A stretch of DNA of 64,000 bases from Selenomonadales bacterium (lineage in GTDB: Bacteria; Bacillota; Negativicutes; Sporomusales; UBA7701), in contig JARKPR010000085.1 in NCBI GenBank assembly GCA_029975165.1, forward strand, positions 124,001-188,000, given 5' to 3'. Numbering within the stretch: the stretch's first letter is position 1; the number at the start of each line of letters is the position of its first letter. This document shows, one piece after another, positions 16,366 to 25,531 of this stretch. The translations under genes were made by a program, and so were the position numbers. The notes beneath the pieces are model-generated. The model saw only the letters and a list, made by a program, of their open reading frames with translations. It was not told the origin of the DNA and did no database searches.

Positions 16366-18027
16366 ATGTTAACTGCCCAAAGGCGAATCTACCGCCTGGC
16401 GCTGCTGTTCGCCGCCCTGTGCGCCCTGCTTGGCGGCCGGATCGTCTACCTGCAGCTCGTCGCCGGGCCGCACCTGGCCCTGCTCAGTCTCGGCGGCCGG
16501 GTGCAGGAGGTGCCGGTGGAGGTGGACCGGGGCGAGATTCTCGACCGCGGCGGCGTGCCGTTCACCAATACCGCCCAGCATTTCAGCCTGGCCGTGTTTC
16601 CGGCCCAGATAGCCGATGCGCGGCGCGCGGCCGCCGAGCTGGCCGGGCTCACCGGGCTGGACGCGGCGCGGATCGCCGCCCGCATCGGCCGGGAAGAGCG
16701 GCCGTTCATGCTGAAGACCGACATGGACGCGGCGAGCGCACAGCGGATCAATGCCCGCCGCATCCCCGGGGTGATGGCCGTGGCCGAGCGGGTGCGCTAC
16801 GGCTACAGTTCGCTGGCCGCCCATACCGTCGGCTACATCAACGCCGCCGACAACCGCGGCGTCAGCGGCATCGAGGGCATGTACGACGATGTCCTCCGCG
16901 GCAGCCAGCCTACTTATCTCGCCGCGCTGGTCGACGCCGGCCAGCGCATAATCCCCGGCCTGGGCTACAAGCGGCTGCGCCTGGCGGACAGCAGTGGTCC
17001 CAGCCACGTCGTCCTGACGCTCGACAGCCGCGTGCAGAAGATCGTCGAGAATGTCATGGACCAGTACGTCAACAAGGGCGCGGTCGTCGTCATGCAGCCG
17101 GCGACCGGCGAAATACTGGCGATGGCGTCCCGGCCGGGGTTCGACGCCAACAACCTCGACCGGTACCTGGGGAGGGACGCGGCGCCGCTGCTGAACCGCG
17201 CCGTCGTCGCCTATCAGCCGGGGTCGGTGTTCAAGCTGGCGGTGGCGGCCGCTGCTCTGGAGGAGCATGCCGTCAGGCCGACCGACACTTTCTACGACCC
17301 CGGCTATATCGACGTCAACGGGCTGAGGTTCAAGGGCTGGGATTACGAGAAGGGCGGGCGGGGCGAGATCTCGTTCGCCGAGGCGATGGCGTATTCCAGC
17401 AACCCGGTGTTCATTCAGGTGGGGACGAAGCTGGGGGCGGCCAAGCTCGTCGCCTACGCCGGCAAGCTGGGCTTCGGCCGCAAGACCGGTCTGGGGTTCG
17501 ACGGCGAGGCGGACGGCAACCTGCCCGACCCGGACAGCGTTTATCCCGGCGACCTCGCCAACCTGTCGATCGGCCAGGGGACGCTGGAGGCCACCCCGCT
17601 GCAGATCGCCTGCCTGGTCGCCACCATCGTCAACGACGGCATTGCGGTCGATCCGTACATCGTCAGCCGCCTCACCGCCACCGACGGGACGGTGGTCAAA
17701 AGCTTCCCCGCCTCGCGCGGCCGGCGCGTGCTCTCGCGGCGGACGGCCGGCCAGATGCGGGCGATGATGCAGGCCGTGACCCGCTTCGGCACCGGCCAGG
17801 AGGCATATGTCGAGGGCCCCGGCGCGGCCGGCAAGACCGGCACGGCGGAGACCGGGCGTTCGGGCCCCGCGGGCCGGAGCGTCAACCATGCCTGGTTCGC
17901 CGGCTACGCCCCTCTTGATAATCCGCAGTATGTCGTGGTAGTATTGGTAGAAGACGGTATGTCCGGCAGCGATGTCGCCGCCCCTATCTTCCGCGAGGTC
18001 GTCGCCCGCGTGCTGGCCGGCGGCTGA
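16366..18027 (+). CDS. Class B penicillin-binding protein (transpeptidase)
   Basis: A 553-residue membrane-anchored PBP. The N-terminal membrane helix lies at about residues 8-28. The dimerisation/pedestal domain (VDRGEILDRGG) runs to about residue 230. The transpeptidase domain has its serine in the SVFK motif (Ser287, Lys290), SSN at 344-346 and KTG at 490-492. No PASTA domains are present, unlike FtsI and SpoVD of many Bacillota. It cross-links peptidoglycan outside the membrane; elongation, division or spore cortex cannot be told apart here. The start ATG 16366 is family-like; the frame extends upstream to 16288 without a good start. A tldD-like gene follows. Confidence 0.9.
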   Translation: MLTAQRRIYRLALLFAALCALLGGRIVYLQLVAGPHLALLSLGGRVQEVPVEVDRGEILDRGGVPFTNTAQHFSLAVFPAQIADARRAAAELAGLTGLDAARIAARIGREERPFMLKTDMDAASAQRINARRIPGVMAVAERVRYGYSSLAAHTVGYINAADNRGVSGIEGMYDDVLRGSQPTYLAALVDAGQRIIPGLGYKRLRLADSSGPSHVVLTLDSRVQKIVENVMDQYVNKGAVVVMQPATGEILAMASRPGFDANNLDRYLGRDAAPLLNRAVVAYQPGSVFKLAVAAAALEEHAVRPTDTFYDPGYIDVNGLRFKGWDYEKGGRGEISFAEAMAYSSNPVFIQVGTKLGAAKLVAYAGKLGFGRKTGLGFDGEADGNLPDPDSVYPGDLANLSIGQGTLEATPLQIACLVATIVNDGIAVDPYIVSRLTATDGTVVKSFPASRGRRVLSRRTAGQMRAMMQAVTRFGTGQEAYVEGPGAAGKTGTAETGRSGPAGRSVNHAWFAGYAPLDNPQYVVVVLVEDGMSGSDVAAPIFREVVARVLAGG

Positions 18028-18079
18028 CCGTGCATGACGCCGGGCATGGCGCGGATAATATGAACAGCGGAGGTTGCCC

Positions 18080-19420
18080 GTGGACTATCTTGAACTGGCG
18101 CACCACGCCGTACGCGAGGCCGGAAAGCGGGGCGCGCACGCCGCCGAGGCCTATATCATCGACTCCCGGTCGCTGCTCGTCGAAGTGGCCGACCAGGCTG
18201 TGGAGACCCTGAAGTTCGCCAACGACACCGGCGTGGGGGTGCGGGTCGTAACCGCCGACGGCCGCGTGGGCTTCGCCTTCGCCACCGACATCGCCGTCCC
18301 GTCGCTCGCGGCCATTGTCGGCCAGGCCATCGCCAACAGCGCCGGCACCTTCCCCGACCGCCACAACCTCCTGCCGCCCCCCGCCGGCGAGCTGCCCCGC
18401 CTCAAGCTGCTCGACCCGGCGATCGCCGCCGCGCCGGTCGAAGACAAGATCGCCCTCGCCAAAGCCGTCGAAGCGGCCGCCCGCGGCGCCGACGCCCGGG
18501 TGAAACGGACGGAGCGGTGCGTGTACGAGGACGCCGAATACGGCGTGGCCCTCGCCAACTCTCACGGCCTGGCGGTTGCCTACCGCGCCGGCTACTGCGG
18601 CCTGTACGGGGTGGTGCTGGCCGAGGAGGACGGCGACGTGCAGGCGGGCATGGGGCTCGGCTATGCCCGTGATCTGGCCGCCCTCGACGCCGGCGACGTG
18701 GGCCGCGAGGCCGCCCGCGAGGCTTGCCTCCTCTTGGGCGCGAAGGAGACCGGCACCGTCAAGGCCGCGGTCGTGCTGCCCCCGTACGTGGCCACGAATT
18801 TTTTATCCGTGCTCATCCCCGCCCTGGGCGCCGACGCCGTGCAGAAGGGGCGTTCGCTGTTCGCCGACAAGGTCGGCCGCAAGGTCGCCTCGCCGCTGCT
18901 GTCGCTCATCGACGACGGCCGCCTCGACGGCGGCATCGCCACCGCCCCGGTCGACGGGGAGGGGGTGGCGACCCGGCGGACCGAGCTGATCGGCGGCGGG
19001 GTGCTGAATGGTTTCCTGTACAACACTTACACCGCCAGCCGCGGCGGCGCGGCCAGCACCGGCAACGGGGTGCGCCCGTCGTTCAGGAGCATGCCGGAAG
19101 TCGGCGCCACCAACATCTTCCTCGCCGCGGGCGAAACGCCCCGCGACGCCTTGATCGCCGGCGTGCGGGACGGACTTTACGTCACAAGCGTCATGGGCAT
19201 GCACACCGCCAACCCGATCTCCGGCGAATTCTCCGTCGGCGTGACCGGCGTATGGATAAAGGACGGCGAATTCACCCAACCGGTGCGGGGCGTGGCCATC
19301 GCCGGCAACATCCTCGACATCCTCGGCGAGGTGGACGCCGTCGGCGACGACCTGCGCTTCTTCGGTTCCCAGGGGGCGCCGACGCTGCGGATCGGCAAAA
19401 TAACGATCAGCGGCGCCTGA
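18080..19420 (+). CDS. TldD/PmbA family metalloprotease
   Basis: A 446-residue protein of the TldD/PmbA (modulator of DNA gyrase) family, closer to PmbA in the N-terminal AEAYIIDSRSLLVEVADQAVE. The middle region has PYVATNFLSVLIPALGADAVQKGRS, and the C-terminal core is GMHTANPISGEFSVGVTGVWI. TldD/E pairs degrade unfolded peptides and mature some RiPPs. Only TldD carries the zinc-binding HExxxH, and no such motif is visible here, so this is the PmbA/TldE-like partner. No second gene is adjacent. The start is GTG 18080, 6 bases after CGGAGG (18068-18073). Confidence 0.86.
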   Translation: MDYLELAHHAVREAGKRGAHAAEAYIIDSRSLLVEVADQAVETLKFANDTGVGVRVVTADGRVGFAFATDIAVPSLAAIVGQAIANSAGTFPDRHNLLPPPAGELPRLKLLDPAIAAAPVEDKIALAKAVEAAARGADARVKRTERCVYEDAEYGVALANSHGLAVAYRAGYCGLYGVVLAEEDGDVQAGMGLGYARDLAALDAGDVGREAAREACLLLGAKETGTVKAAVVLPPYVATNFLSVLIPALGADAVQKGRSLFADKVGRKVASPLLSLIDDGRLDGGIATAPVDGEGVATRRTELIGGGVLNGFLYNTYTASRGGAASTGNGVRPSFRSMPEVGATNIFLAAGETPRDALIAGVRDGLYVTSVMGMHTANPISGEFSVGVTGVWIKDGEFTQPVRGVAIAGNILDILGEVDAVGDDLRFFGSQGAPTLRIGKITISGA

Positions 19421-19504
19421 CGGAGATGGGGCAGCGCGCTAGGCAAGCCAGGATAATTGTGGTAAAATATATAAGTTAATATCACAGCCGGGGGAGGATC
19501 ATGC

Positions 19505-19963
19505 ATGAATAACGCCAGACCGCGGGTGCTCGTCATCCACGGGCCCAACCTCAACCTTCTCGGCCGGCGGGAAACGAACGTCTACGGCACGATGACCCTG
19601 GAAGACATCGACGCCCTCTTGTTGAAGAAAGCCATCGCCCTCGGGCTCGACCTGGAGATCGTCCAGACCAACCACGAGGGCGAAATGGTCGAGGCCATCC
19701 AAAAGACTCTCAGCGGTTACGCCGGGATCGTCATCAATCCCGCCGCCTTCAGCCATTACAGCATCGCCGTGCGCGACGCCGTCGCCGCCGTGCCGGTGCC
19801 GGTCATCGAGGTTCATCTTTCCAATATCTACAGCCGGGAGGAGTTCCGCCACCACTCGGTCGTCGCCCCGGTGACGAAAGGGCAGATCAGCGGCCTGGGG
19901 CCGCTCGGCTACCTGTTCGCCCTCGAAGCGGTCGCCGCAATCGGCGGCGGAGGAAAACAATGA
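19505..19963 (+). CDS. aroQ: Type II 3-dehydroquinate dehydratase
   Basis: A 152-residue dodecameric-type dehydroquinase of the shikimate pathway. It has LVIHGPNLNLLGRRE at the N-terminus, the catalytic loop tyrosine in NVYGT, QTNHEGEMVEAI, INPAAFSHYSIA and VHLSNIYSREEFRHHS with the catalytic histidine region. Its length is normal for the type II class. TTGTGG and TAAAATATATAAG upstream look promoter-like but are not spaced convincingly. A GGGGGAGGATC precedes ATG 19505. The stop overlaps the ATG of the Xaa-Pro peptidase (ATGA), a pairing that is common in Bacillota upstream of efp. Confidence 0.96.
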   Translation: MNNARPRVLVIHGPNLNLLGRRETNVYGTMTLEDIDALLLKKAIALGLDLEIVQTNHEGEMVEAIQKTLSGYAGIVINPAAFSHYSIAVRDAVAAVPVPVIEVHLSNIYSREEFRHHSVVAPVTKGQISGLGPLGYLFALEAVAAIGGGGKQ

Positions 19964-21018
19964 CCGTACGCCTCGGCGCCCTGCGCGCCCTCATCGCCGG
20001 CCATGATCTGGCCGCCGTCATCGTCGCCAAACCGGAAAATCGCCGCTACTTCAGCGGTTTCACCGGCTCGTCCGGCCTGCTGCTGGTCAGCGCCGACCGG
20101 GCCAGGCTGATTACCGACTTCCGTTATACCGAGCAGGCCGACCAGGAGGCGCCCGCTTTCACCGTCGTCCGCCACGGCAGCGATATGTACGAAACGCTGG
20201 CGGCGGAGGTAAAGACCGCCGGCGGCGGCAGGATCGGCTTCGAAAGCGATTTCGCCACCTGGGAAACGCACCAGAAGATGAGCGCCGCCATCGGCGACCT
20301 TGCCCCCCTGCACCTGGACAGGTTGCGGATGGTGAAGGACGAAGCCGAGCTGGCCGCCCTCGGCGTGGCGGTGCGGCTGGCCGACCAGGCCTTCGGCCAC
20401 ATCCTGTCGTTCATCAAACCGGGGGTGAGCGAACGCGACATCGCCCTCGAACTGGAATTCTTCATGCGGAAAAACGGGGCGGAAAAGGCCGCCTTCGACA
20501 TAATCGTCGCCTCCGGGCCGCGTTCGGCCCTGCCCCACGGGCGGGCCGGCGACCGGCTGATCGCCGCCGGCGATTTCGTCACCATGGATTTCGGCGCGGT
20601 CTACGACGGCTACCACTCGGACATCACCCGCACGGTCGTCGCCGGCAAGGCCACGGCGCGCCAGCGCGAGATATATTCGCTGGTGCAGGCCGCCCAGCGC
20701 GCCGGCCTCGAGGCGGTCGCGGCCGGCAGGACGGGCCGCGAGGTCGACGAGGCCGCCAGGCAGGTCATCGCCGGCGCCGGCTATGGCGACTATTTCGGCC
20801 ACGGCCTCGGCCACGGCGTCGGGCTGGCCATCCACGAGGAGCCGCGCCTGTCGCCGTCCGGCGACGAGGTGCTGGCGCCCAACATGACGGTGACCGTGGA
20901 GCCCGGCGTATACCTGCCCGACTGGGGCGGGGTGCGCATCGAAGATACGGTGGTCGTGACCGCCGACGGGGTTCGGATACTCACGGCGAGCAGCAAGGAA
21001 CTCATCCAGTTAGATTAG
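19960..21018 (+). CDS. Xaa-Pro aminopeptidase family (M24B, YqhT-like)
   Basis: A 352-residue M24B metallopeptidase. The N-terminal creatinase-like domain spans about residues 1-125 ([15 protein letters not shown]), followed by the pita-bread domain. Its five dimetal ligands are in [13 protein letters not shown] (two Asp), [10 protein letters not shown] (His), VTVEPGVY (Glu) and RIEDTV (Glu). It removes N-terminal residues preceding proline. It overlaps aroQ by 4 bases and is followed after 18 bases by efp. This aroQ-yqhT-efp order is conserved in Bacillus, and the functional logic may involve proline-rich peptides and EF-P. Confidence 0.93.
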   Translation: MTVRLGALRALIAGHDLAAVIVAKPENRRYFSGFTGSSGLLLVSADRARLITDFRYTEQADQEAPAFTVVRHGSDMYETLAAEVKTAGGGRIGFESDFATWETHQKMSAAIGDLAPLHLDRLRMVKDEAELAALGVAVRLADQAFGHILSFIKPGVSERDIALELEFFMRKNGAEKAAFDIIVASGPRSALPHGRAGDRLIAAGDFVTMDFGAVYDGYHSDITRTVVAGKATARQREIYSLVQAAQRAGLEAVAAGRTGREVDEAARQVIAGAGYGDYFGHGLGHGVGLAIHEEPRLSPSGDEVLAPNMTVTVEPGVYLPDWGGVRIEDTVVVTADGVRILTASSKELIQLD

Positions 21019-21036
21019 AATATTGGAGGGTATGCA

Positions 21037-21594
21037 ATGATTTCAAGCAACGATTTCCGTACCGGCGTAACCATCGAGCTTGACGGCGGCGTATGGCAGG
21101 TGGTCGATTTCCAGCACGTCAAACCCGGCAAGGGCTCGGCCTTCGTGCGCACCAAGCTCAAAAACGCCAAAACGGGCGCCGTCGTCGAGCGCACCTTCAA
21201 CGCCGGCGAAAAAGTGCCCCGCGCCCACCTCGACCGCCGCGAGATGCAGTACCTTTACGAAGGCGACGGCGCGTACAACTTCATGGACACCGAAACGTAC
21301 GAGCAGATTACCCTCAGCAACGACCAACTGGGCGACGCGATGAAGTTCCTCAAGGAAAACATGAACATCGGCGTGCTCTTCTTCCAGGGCACCGTCATCG
21401 GCATCGACCTGCCCAACTCGGTCGAGCTCGAAGTCGTCGAAACCGACCCCGGCATCCGCGGCGACACGGCTACCGGCGGCACCAAGCCGGCCAAGCTTGA
21501 AACCGGCTACATCGTCAAGGTGCCGCTGTTCATCAACACCGGCGACGTGCTGCGCATCGACACCCGGACAGGCGATTACATCGAACGCGCTTAG
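21037..21594 (+). CDS. efp: Elongation factor P
   Basis: A 185-residue EF-P with three beta-barrel domains. It relieves ribosome stalling at polyproline stretches. The loop that carries the modified residue reads [10 protein letters not shown], with Lys32 at the tip, and ends in the family C-terminus [11 protein letters not shown]. No EpmA/B or rhamnosyl pathway gene is in the window, and an Arg32-type EF-P is excluded. TTGGAGGG precedes ATG 21037. It closes an aroQ-pepP-efp group; no clear terminator is seen after it. Confidence 0.97.
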   Translation: MISSNDFRTGVTIELDGGVWQVVDFQHVKPGKGSAFVRTKLKNAKTGAVVERTFNAGEKVPRAHLDRREMQYLYEGDGAYNFMDTETYEQITLSNDQLGDAMKFLKENMNIGVLFFQGTVIGIDLPNSVELEVVETDPGIRGDTATGGTKPAKLETGYIVKVPLFINTGDVLRIDTRTGDYIERA

Positions 21595-21683
21595 CCGCAT
21601 CCTTCCTTGCTGTTATGTTTTCGGCCTGTTGTGGTAATACTACCACCAGCACCGATGCATAACGGTTAAAAAGGGGGGTAATC

Positions 21684-22115
21684 ATGGGCAATATCAAGGA
21701 AAAAGTGGCCTATCTGCAAGGGCTTACCAAGGGACTGAACGTCAGCGGCCAGTCGTCGGAAGGCAAACTGTTGCTCAACATGGTCGATGTGCTGCAAGAT
21801 ATGGCTGAGGAAATCTCCTGCCTGCACTCCGGGCAGGACGACCTGGAAAACTACGTGGAGACCATCGACGAAGACCTGACCGACCTCGAAGAGGAAGTCT
21901 ACGAGGATGTCGAGGATATCGAGACGGTCGAGATCGAATGCCCCGGCTGCCACGAAACGGTGGCCTTCGAATCCGACCTCCTCGAGGAGGACGACGTCGT
22001 CGAAGTTACCTGCCCCAACTGCGGCGAGGTCGTATACGACAATACCCTCGATTTCGCCGACGCCGAAGGGGAAACGGAGATCGTGCTCCGCCGCAGCACC
22101 CACCCCGGCGTATAG
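21684..22115 (+). CDS. CD1247 N-terminal domain-containing protein with a zinc ribbon
   Basis: A 143-residue protein. The first 75 residues form a helical, acidic domain (IKEKVAYLQGLTKGLNVS, then DDLENYVETIDEDLTDLEEEVYEDVEDIE), which matches the CD1247-type domain of Clostridia and Negativicutes. Residues about 86-113 hold a zinc ribbon with CPGC and CPNC. It is a conserved neighbour of spoIIIA in these groups, but its role is not known. AAGGGGGG precedes ATG 21684. A strong bidirectional terminator separates it from spoIIIAA, so it is not part of that operon. Confidence 0.8.
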   Translation: MGNIKEKVAYLQGLTKGLNVSGQSSEGKLLLNMVDVLQDMAEEISCLHSGQDDLENYVETIDEDLTDLEEEVYEDVEDIETVEIECPGCHETVAFESDLLEEDDVVEVTCPNCGEVVYDNTLDFADAEGETEIVLRRSTHPGV

Positions 22116-22142
22116 CGCCATAGCTCCCCATCCTGATAGACT

Positions 22143-22170
22143 AAAAAATCCCGGTTGTCCGGGATTTTTT
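22143..22170. terminator. Bidirectional-type terminator upstream of spoIIIA
   Basis: A perfect 12-bp palindrome pairs AAAAAATCCCGG with CCGGGATTTTTT around TTGT. It ends the CD1247-like gene and insulates the spoIIIA operon. Confidence 0.92.
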
Positions 22171-22179
22171 GCTTTTCTG

Positions 22180-22208
22180 GCATAAACACTTTTTCCTGTC
22201 CATATCTA
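22180..22208 (+). promoter_or_regulatory. Candidate sigma-E promoter of the spoIIIA operon
   Basis: GCATAAA (22180-22186) fits the sigma-E -35 pattern in six of seven positions. After 14 bases, CATATCTA (22201-22208) begins with the CATA of the sigma-E -10. In Bacillus spoIIIA is transcribed by sigma-E. Confidence 0.5.
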
Positions 22209-22233
22209 TGTAAAGAAAGGCGGGACAAACGCT

Positions 22234-23229
22234 ATGCCCCACGGTGCCGTTCTCGCGCAAACCCTTTACCCGCTGCTGGCCCCCGCGGTGGCCGGCATCC
22301 TGCGGGCCGCGCCGTCCGCGCTGCTCGCCCGGGCGGCCGAAATACGCCTGCGGACCGGCCAGCCGCTGTCGCTCGTAACCGGCGGCGGCGATGTTTTTCT
22401 CGATAGTACGGGCCGGCCGTCCCAGCCGGCGGCCGCCTATATCGCCAGCGGCGCGGATGTGGCCAAAACGCTCCAGCTTGTCAGCCGCAACTCCCTGTAT
22501 GCCTTCGAGGAAGAACTGCGGCAGGGGTTCATCACGGTGGCGGGCGGCCACCGCATCGGCCTCGCCGGGCAGGCGGTCATGGCCGGCGGCGAGCTCAAAA
22601 CCCTCAAAAACATCGCCGCCCTCAACATCCGCCTGGCCAGGGAGATAAACGGCGCCGCCGACGCGGTCGCACCCTACGTCGTGGCCGCACCCCGCCAGGT
22701 ATTGAGCACCCTCGTCATCTCGCCGCCCCGCTGCGGCAAGACCACCGTGCTGCGCGACCTGGCGCGGCAGCTCAGCGGCGGCATCGCCGGCCTGGGCTTC
22801 GCCGGCGTGCAGGTGGGGGTGGTCGACGAGCGCTCCGAACTGGCCGCCTGCCAGGATGGCGTACCGACCGCCGACCTCGGGCCGCGGGCCGATGTCCTCG
22901 ACGGCTGCCCCAAGGCGGTGGGGATGCTGATGCTTATCCGCTCGATGGCGCCCCAGGCGATCGTCACCGACGAACTGGGCCGCGAGGCCGACGCCATGGC
23001 GGTGCGCGAGGCGCGCCACGCCGGCGTCGCCGTGGTGGCCAGCGCCCACGGCCGCGATGCAGCCGACATTGCCGCCCGGCCGCATATCGGCGCCCTGGTC
23101 GCCGAACGCGTCTTCGAGCGTTACGTAGTCCTGACCGATACGCCGGCCGCCGGCACGGTAAAAGAAATCACCGCCGGCGGCGGCGAGATCCTCTATCCGC
23201 GCACCAAGGGAGTGAGAGCATGGGGTTGA
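22234..23229 (+). CDS. spoIIIAA: Stage III sporulation protein AA (mother-cell ATPase)
   Basis: A 331-residue ATPase related to secretion ATPases. Walker A SPPRCGKTT is at residues 163-171, VGVVDERSEL is the Walker B-like strand, and the IVTDELG and ASAHGRD segments are typical. It is thought to power the feeding-tube channel between mother cell and forespore. The start ATG 22234 has AAAGGCGGG upstream. It overlaps spoIIIAB by 10 bases, the first of a tightly packed eight-gene operon. Confidence 0.96.
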   Translation: MPHGAVLAQTLYPLLAPAVAGILRAAPSALLARAAEIRLRTGQPLSLVTGGGDVFLDSTGRPSQPAAAYIASGADVAKTLQLVSRNSLYAFEEELRQGFITVAGGHRIGLAGQAVMAGGELKTLKNIAALNIRLAREINGAADAVAPYVVAAPRQVLSTLVISPPRCGKTTVLRDLARQLSGGIAGLGFAGVQVGVVDERSELAACQDGVPTADLGPRADVLDGCPKAVGMLMLIRSMAPQAIVTDELGREADAMAVREARHAGVAVVASAHGRDAADIAARPHIGALVAERVFERYVVLTDTPAAGTVKEITAGGGEILYPRTKGVRAWG

Positions 23230-23741
23230 AGCTAATTGGCTGCGTCCTGGTCGTCCTCGCCGGCACCGGCCTGGGGTTTAGCATGGCGGCGCGCTGCAGC
23301 GAGCGGCCTCGCCAGATAAGCCAGCTCATCGCCGGCCTGGCCGCCTTCGCCGCCTACGTCAGCTACGCCACCCTGCCGCTGGCCGAGGCGCTGACCCGCG
23401 CCGCCAGCGGCCTGAGCGGCCCGGTGGGCACCTTCCTGCGCCAGGCGGCGGCCATCCTCGCCGACCGCGGCCTGCTTTCGCCGCGGGAGGCGCTGGAAGA
23501 GGCGCTGGCGTCCGGCGGCCGGCGGCTGGCCTGGGAACGGGCCGAACGGGAGATAATCCTGCAACTCGGCAGCAACCTGGGCACGACCGGCCGCGACGAG
23601 CAGCAGAAGTATCTGGCGATGGTCCTCGACCAACTGCGGCGGCTTGAACAGGAAGCGCTGCGCCACCGGGACCAGAACGCGAAGATGTACCGCTACCTCG
23701 GCGTGTGCGGCGGCCTGGCGGTGGCGATAATCCTCGTATAG
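23220..23741 (+). CDS. spoIIIAB: Stage III sporulation protein AB
   Basis: A 173-residue protein with an N-terminal membrane segment (about residues 4-23), a central helical region and a C-terminal hydrophobic helix (YLGVCGGLAVAIILV). This resembles the GspF-like organisation proposed for SpoIIIAB. Typical features include FSMAARCSERPRQI near the start and GTTGRDEQQKYL in the middle. It overlaps spoIIIAA by 10 bases; GGGAGTGAGAGC provides the ribosome site. Confidence 0.94.
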   Translation: MGLKLIGCVLVVLAGTGLGFSMAARCSERPRQISQLIAGLAAFAAYVSYATLPLAEALTRAASGLSGPVGTFLRQAAAILADRGLLSPREALEEALASGGRRLAWERAEREIILQLGSNLGTTGRDEQQKYLAMVLDQLRRLEQEALRHRDQNAKMYRYLGVCGGLAVAIILV

Positions 23742-23756
23742 AAAGGAGCAGGGGCG

Positions 23757-23954
23757 ATGAACCTCGACCTGTTGTTCAAGATCGCGGGGGTGGGCATATT
23801 GATCTCGGTTTTCCACACCGCCCTCAAGCAGGCGGGCAAGGAGGACATGGCCAGCCTCGTCACCTTGGCCGGCTTCACCATCGTGCTGCTGTGGGTCGTG
23901 CAGCTCCTCGGCCAGTTGTTCACCACCGTCCAGGCCGTTTTCAAGCTCTACTGA
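23757..23954 (+). CDS. spoIIIAC: Stage III sporulation protein AC
   Basis: A 65-residue protein with two membrane helices separated by the conserved HTALKQAGKEDMA loop, as in all SpoIIIAC proteins. It is a membrane component of the SpoIIIA-SpoIIQ complex. AAAGGAGCAGGGG precedes ATG 23757; spoIIIAD follows after 10 bases. Confidence 0.95.
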   Translation: MNLDLLFKIAGVGILISVFHTALKQAGKEDMASLVTLAGFTIVLLWVVQLLGQLFTTVQAVFKLY

Positions 23955-23964
23955 GGGTGCGGCC

Positions 23965-24351
23965 ATGGAGATCATCCAAATCGTCGGCCTGGGGTTCATC
24001 GTCACCCTCCTCATCCTGATAATCCGCAGCCAGAAACCGGAAATAGCCGTCCAGATCAGCATCACCCTGGCGACGGTCATCTTCCTCCTCGTCCTCGCCA
24101 AGATCGAGGTCGTGCTCAACCTGTTCCGCGACCTGGCGGACAAGGCCAGCATCAGCCAGATGTACCTCAACACTATCCTGAAGATAATCGGCATCGCCTA
24201 CATCACCGAATTCGGCGCCCAGGTCTGCCGCGACGCCGGCGAAGGGGCCGTGGCCGGCAAGATCGAATTCGCCGGCAAAATCCTCGTCATGGTCATGGCC
24301 ATCCCGATCATCGCCCTGGTCCTGGAAACCATCGTCCGACTCATACCCTGA
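23965..24351 (+). CDS. spoIIIAD: Stage III sporulation protein AD
   Basis: A 128-residue, four-helix membrane protein. It contains the SpoIIIAC/AD signature GIAYITEFGAQVCRDAGEGAVAG-type segment at about residues 75-97 and a preceding NLFRDLADKASIS loop. It belongs to the mother-cell membrane part of the feeding tube. The ATG at 23965 lies 10 bases after spoIIIAC. Confidence 0.95.
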   Translation: MEIIQIVGLGFIVTLLILIIRSQKPEIAVQISITLATVIFLLVLAKIEVVLNLFRDLADKASISQMYLNTILKIIGIAYITEFGAQVCRDAGEGAVAGKIEFAGKILVMVMAIPIIALVLETIVRLIP

Positions 24352-24362
24352 AGGTGGCTGCA

Positions 24363-25517
24363 ATGAGAATCTGCCTGCTCCTGCTCGTCTTCCTCACGCT
24401 CTTCGTCCCGCCGCCGGCCGCCGCCGCCCCCGACGAGGCCGCGGCCGGAATGGCCGACATCATCTCCTACGACGATGTCAACAGCTTCATCGGCAAGATC
24501 AACCGGGAACTGAACGAAGACATCCCCCTGCTGAGCGGCGAAACCATCAGCACCATCGCCGCCCGAGGGTTCACGTTCGACTGGGAGGGCATCAAACGGT
24601 CGCTGGCGGCGCGGCTGTTCAAGGAGCTGGCCGCCAACGCCCACTTGATGGGCAAGCTGCTCTTCCTCGCCGTGCTGTGCGCCCTGCTCCAGAACCTGCA
24701 GAGCTCGTTCGAGCGCCCGGCGGTGGCGATGCTCACCTACAGCATCTGCTACATTTTCCTGGCGGTCATCGCCCTCACCGCCTTCTACAACGCCATGGCC
24801 GTCGCCCGCGACACGGTCGGCAACATGGTCGGTTTCATGGAGGCGCTCCTGCCGCTTCTGATATCCCTGCTGGCCGGCGTCGGCGCCCTGACGAGCGCCG
24901 CGTTGTTCACCCCTCTGATGCTGTTCGTCGTCGGCACGGTCAGCCTGATCGTCAAGGACGTCGTGCTGCCGCTCTTTTTCCTCGCCGCCGTGCTGCAATG
25001 CGTCAACTATCTCTCGGAAAAATACCAGGTCGGCAACCTGTGCGGCCTCTTCCGGCAGGGGGGCATGGTCGTCCTGGGGCTGACGCTCGTCGTCTTCGTC
25101 GGCGTCGTCACCGTCCAGGGAGTGGCCGGCGGCGTCGCCGACGGGGTTGCCCTGCGCACCGCCAAATACGCCACCGCCACCTTCGTCCCGGTGGTCGGCA
25201 AAATGTTCGCCGATACGGTCGAGATGGTGATGGGCGCTTCGCTGCTGCTCAAGAACGCCATCGGCCTGTTCGGCATCGCCACCGTGCTCACTATCTGCGC
25301 CCTGCCGCTCATCAAGCTGGGAGCGCTCATCTTCGTCATAAAGATGTCCGGGGCGCTCATCCAGCCGATGGGCGACGAGAAGATGGCCAAGTGCCTGAAC
25401 GAGATGGGCGACACGCTGCTGCTCGTCTTCGGCGGCGTGCTGGCGGTGGCGCTGATGTTTTTTCTCACCATCACGATGATTATCGGCGTCGGCAGCATGA
25501 CGATGATGCTGCGGTAG
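24363..25517 (+). CDS. spoIIIAE: Stage III sporulation protein AE
   Basis: A 384-residue polytopic membrane protein with an N-terminal signal-like segment (residues about 3-22, ending AAAAP) and seven or more hydrophobic helices. It matches SpoIIIAE over its full length, including QGVAGGVADGVALRTAKYA and GKMFADTVEMVMG. ATG 24363 follows AAGGTGG by 5 bases; a GTG at 24354 lies inside that ribosome site. spoIIIAF follows after 14 bases. Confidence 0.95.
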   Translation: MRICLLLLVFLTLFVPPPAAAAPDEAAAGMADIISYDDVNSFIGKINRELNEDIPLLSGETISTIAARGFTFDWEGIKRSLAARLFKELAANAHLMGKLLFLAVLCALLQNLQSSFERPAVAMLTYSICYIFLAVIALTAFYNAMAVARDTVGNMVGFMEALLPLLISLLAGVGALTSAALFTPLMLFVVGTVSLIVKDVVLPLFFLAAVLQCVNYLSEKYQVGNLCGLFRQGGMVVLGLTLVVFVGVVTVQGVAGGVADGVALRTAKYATATFVPVVGKMFADTVEMVMGASLLLKNAIGLFGIATVLTICALPLIKLGALIFVIKMSGALIQPMGDEKMAKCLNEMGDTLLLVFGGVLAVALMFFLTITMIIGVGSMTMMLR

Positions 25518-25531
25518 GGAGGGAAGGCATT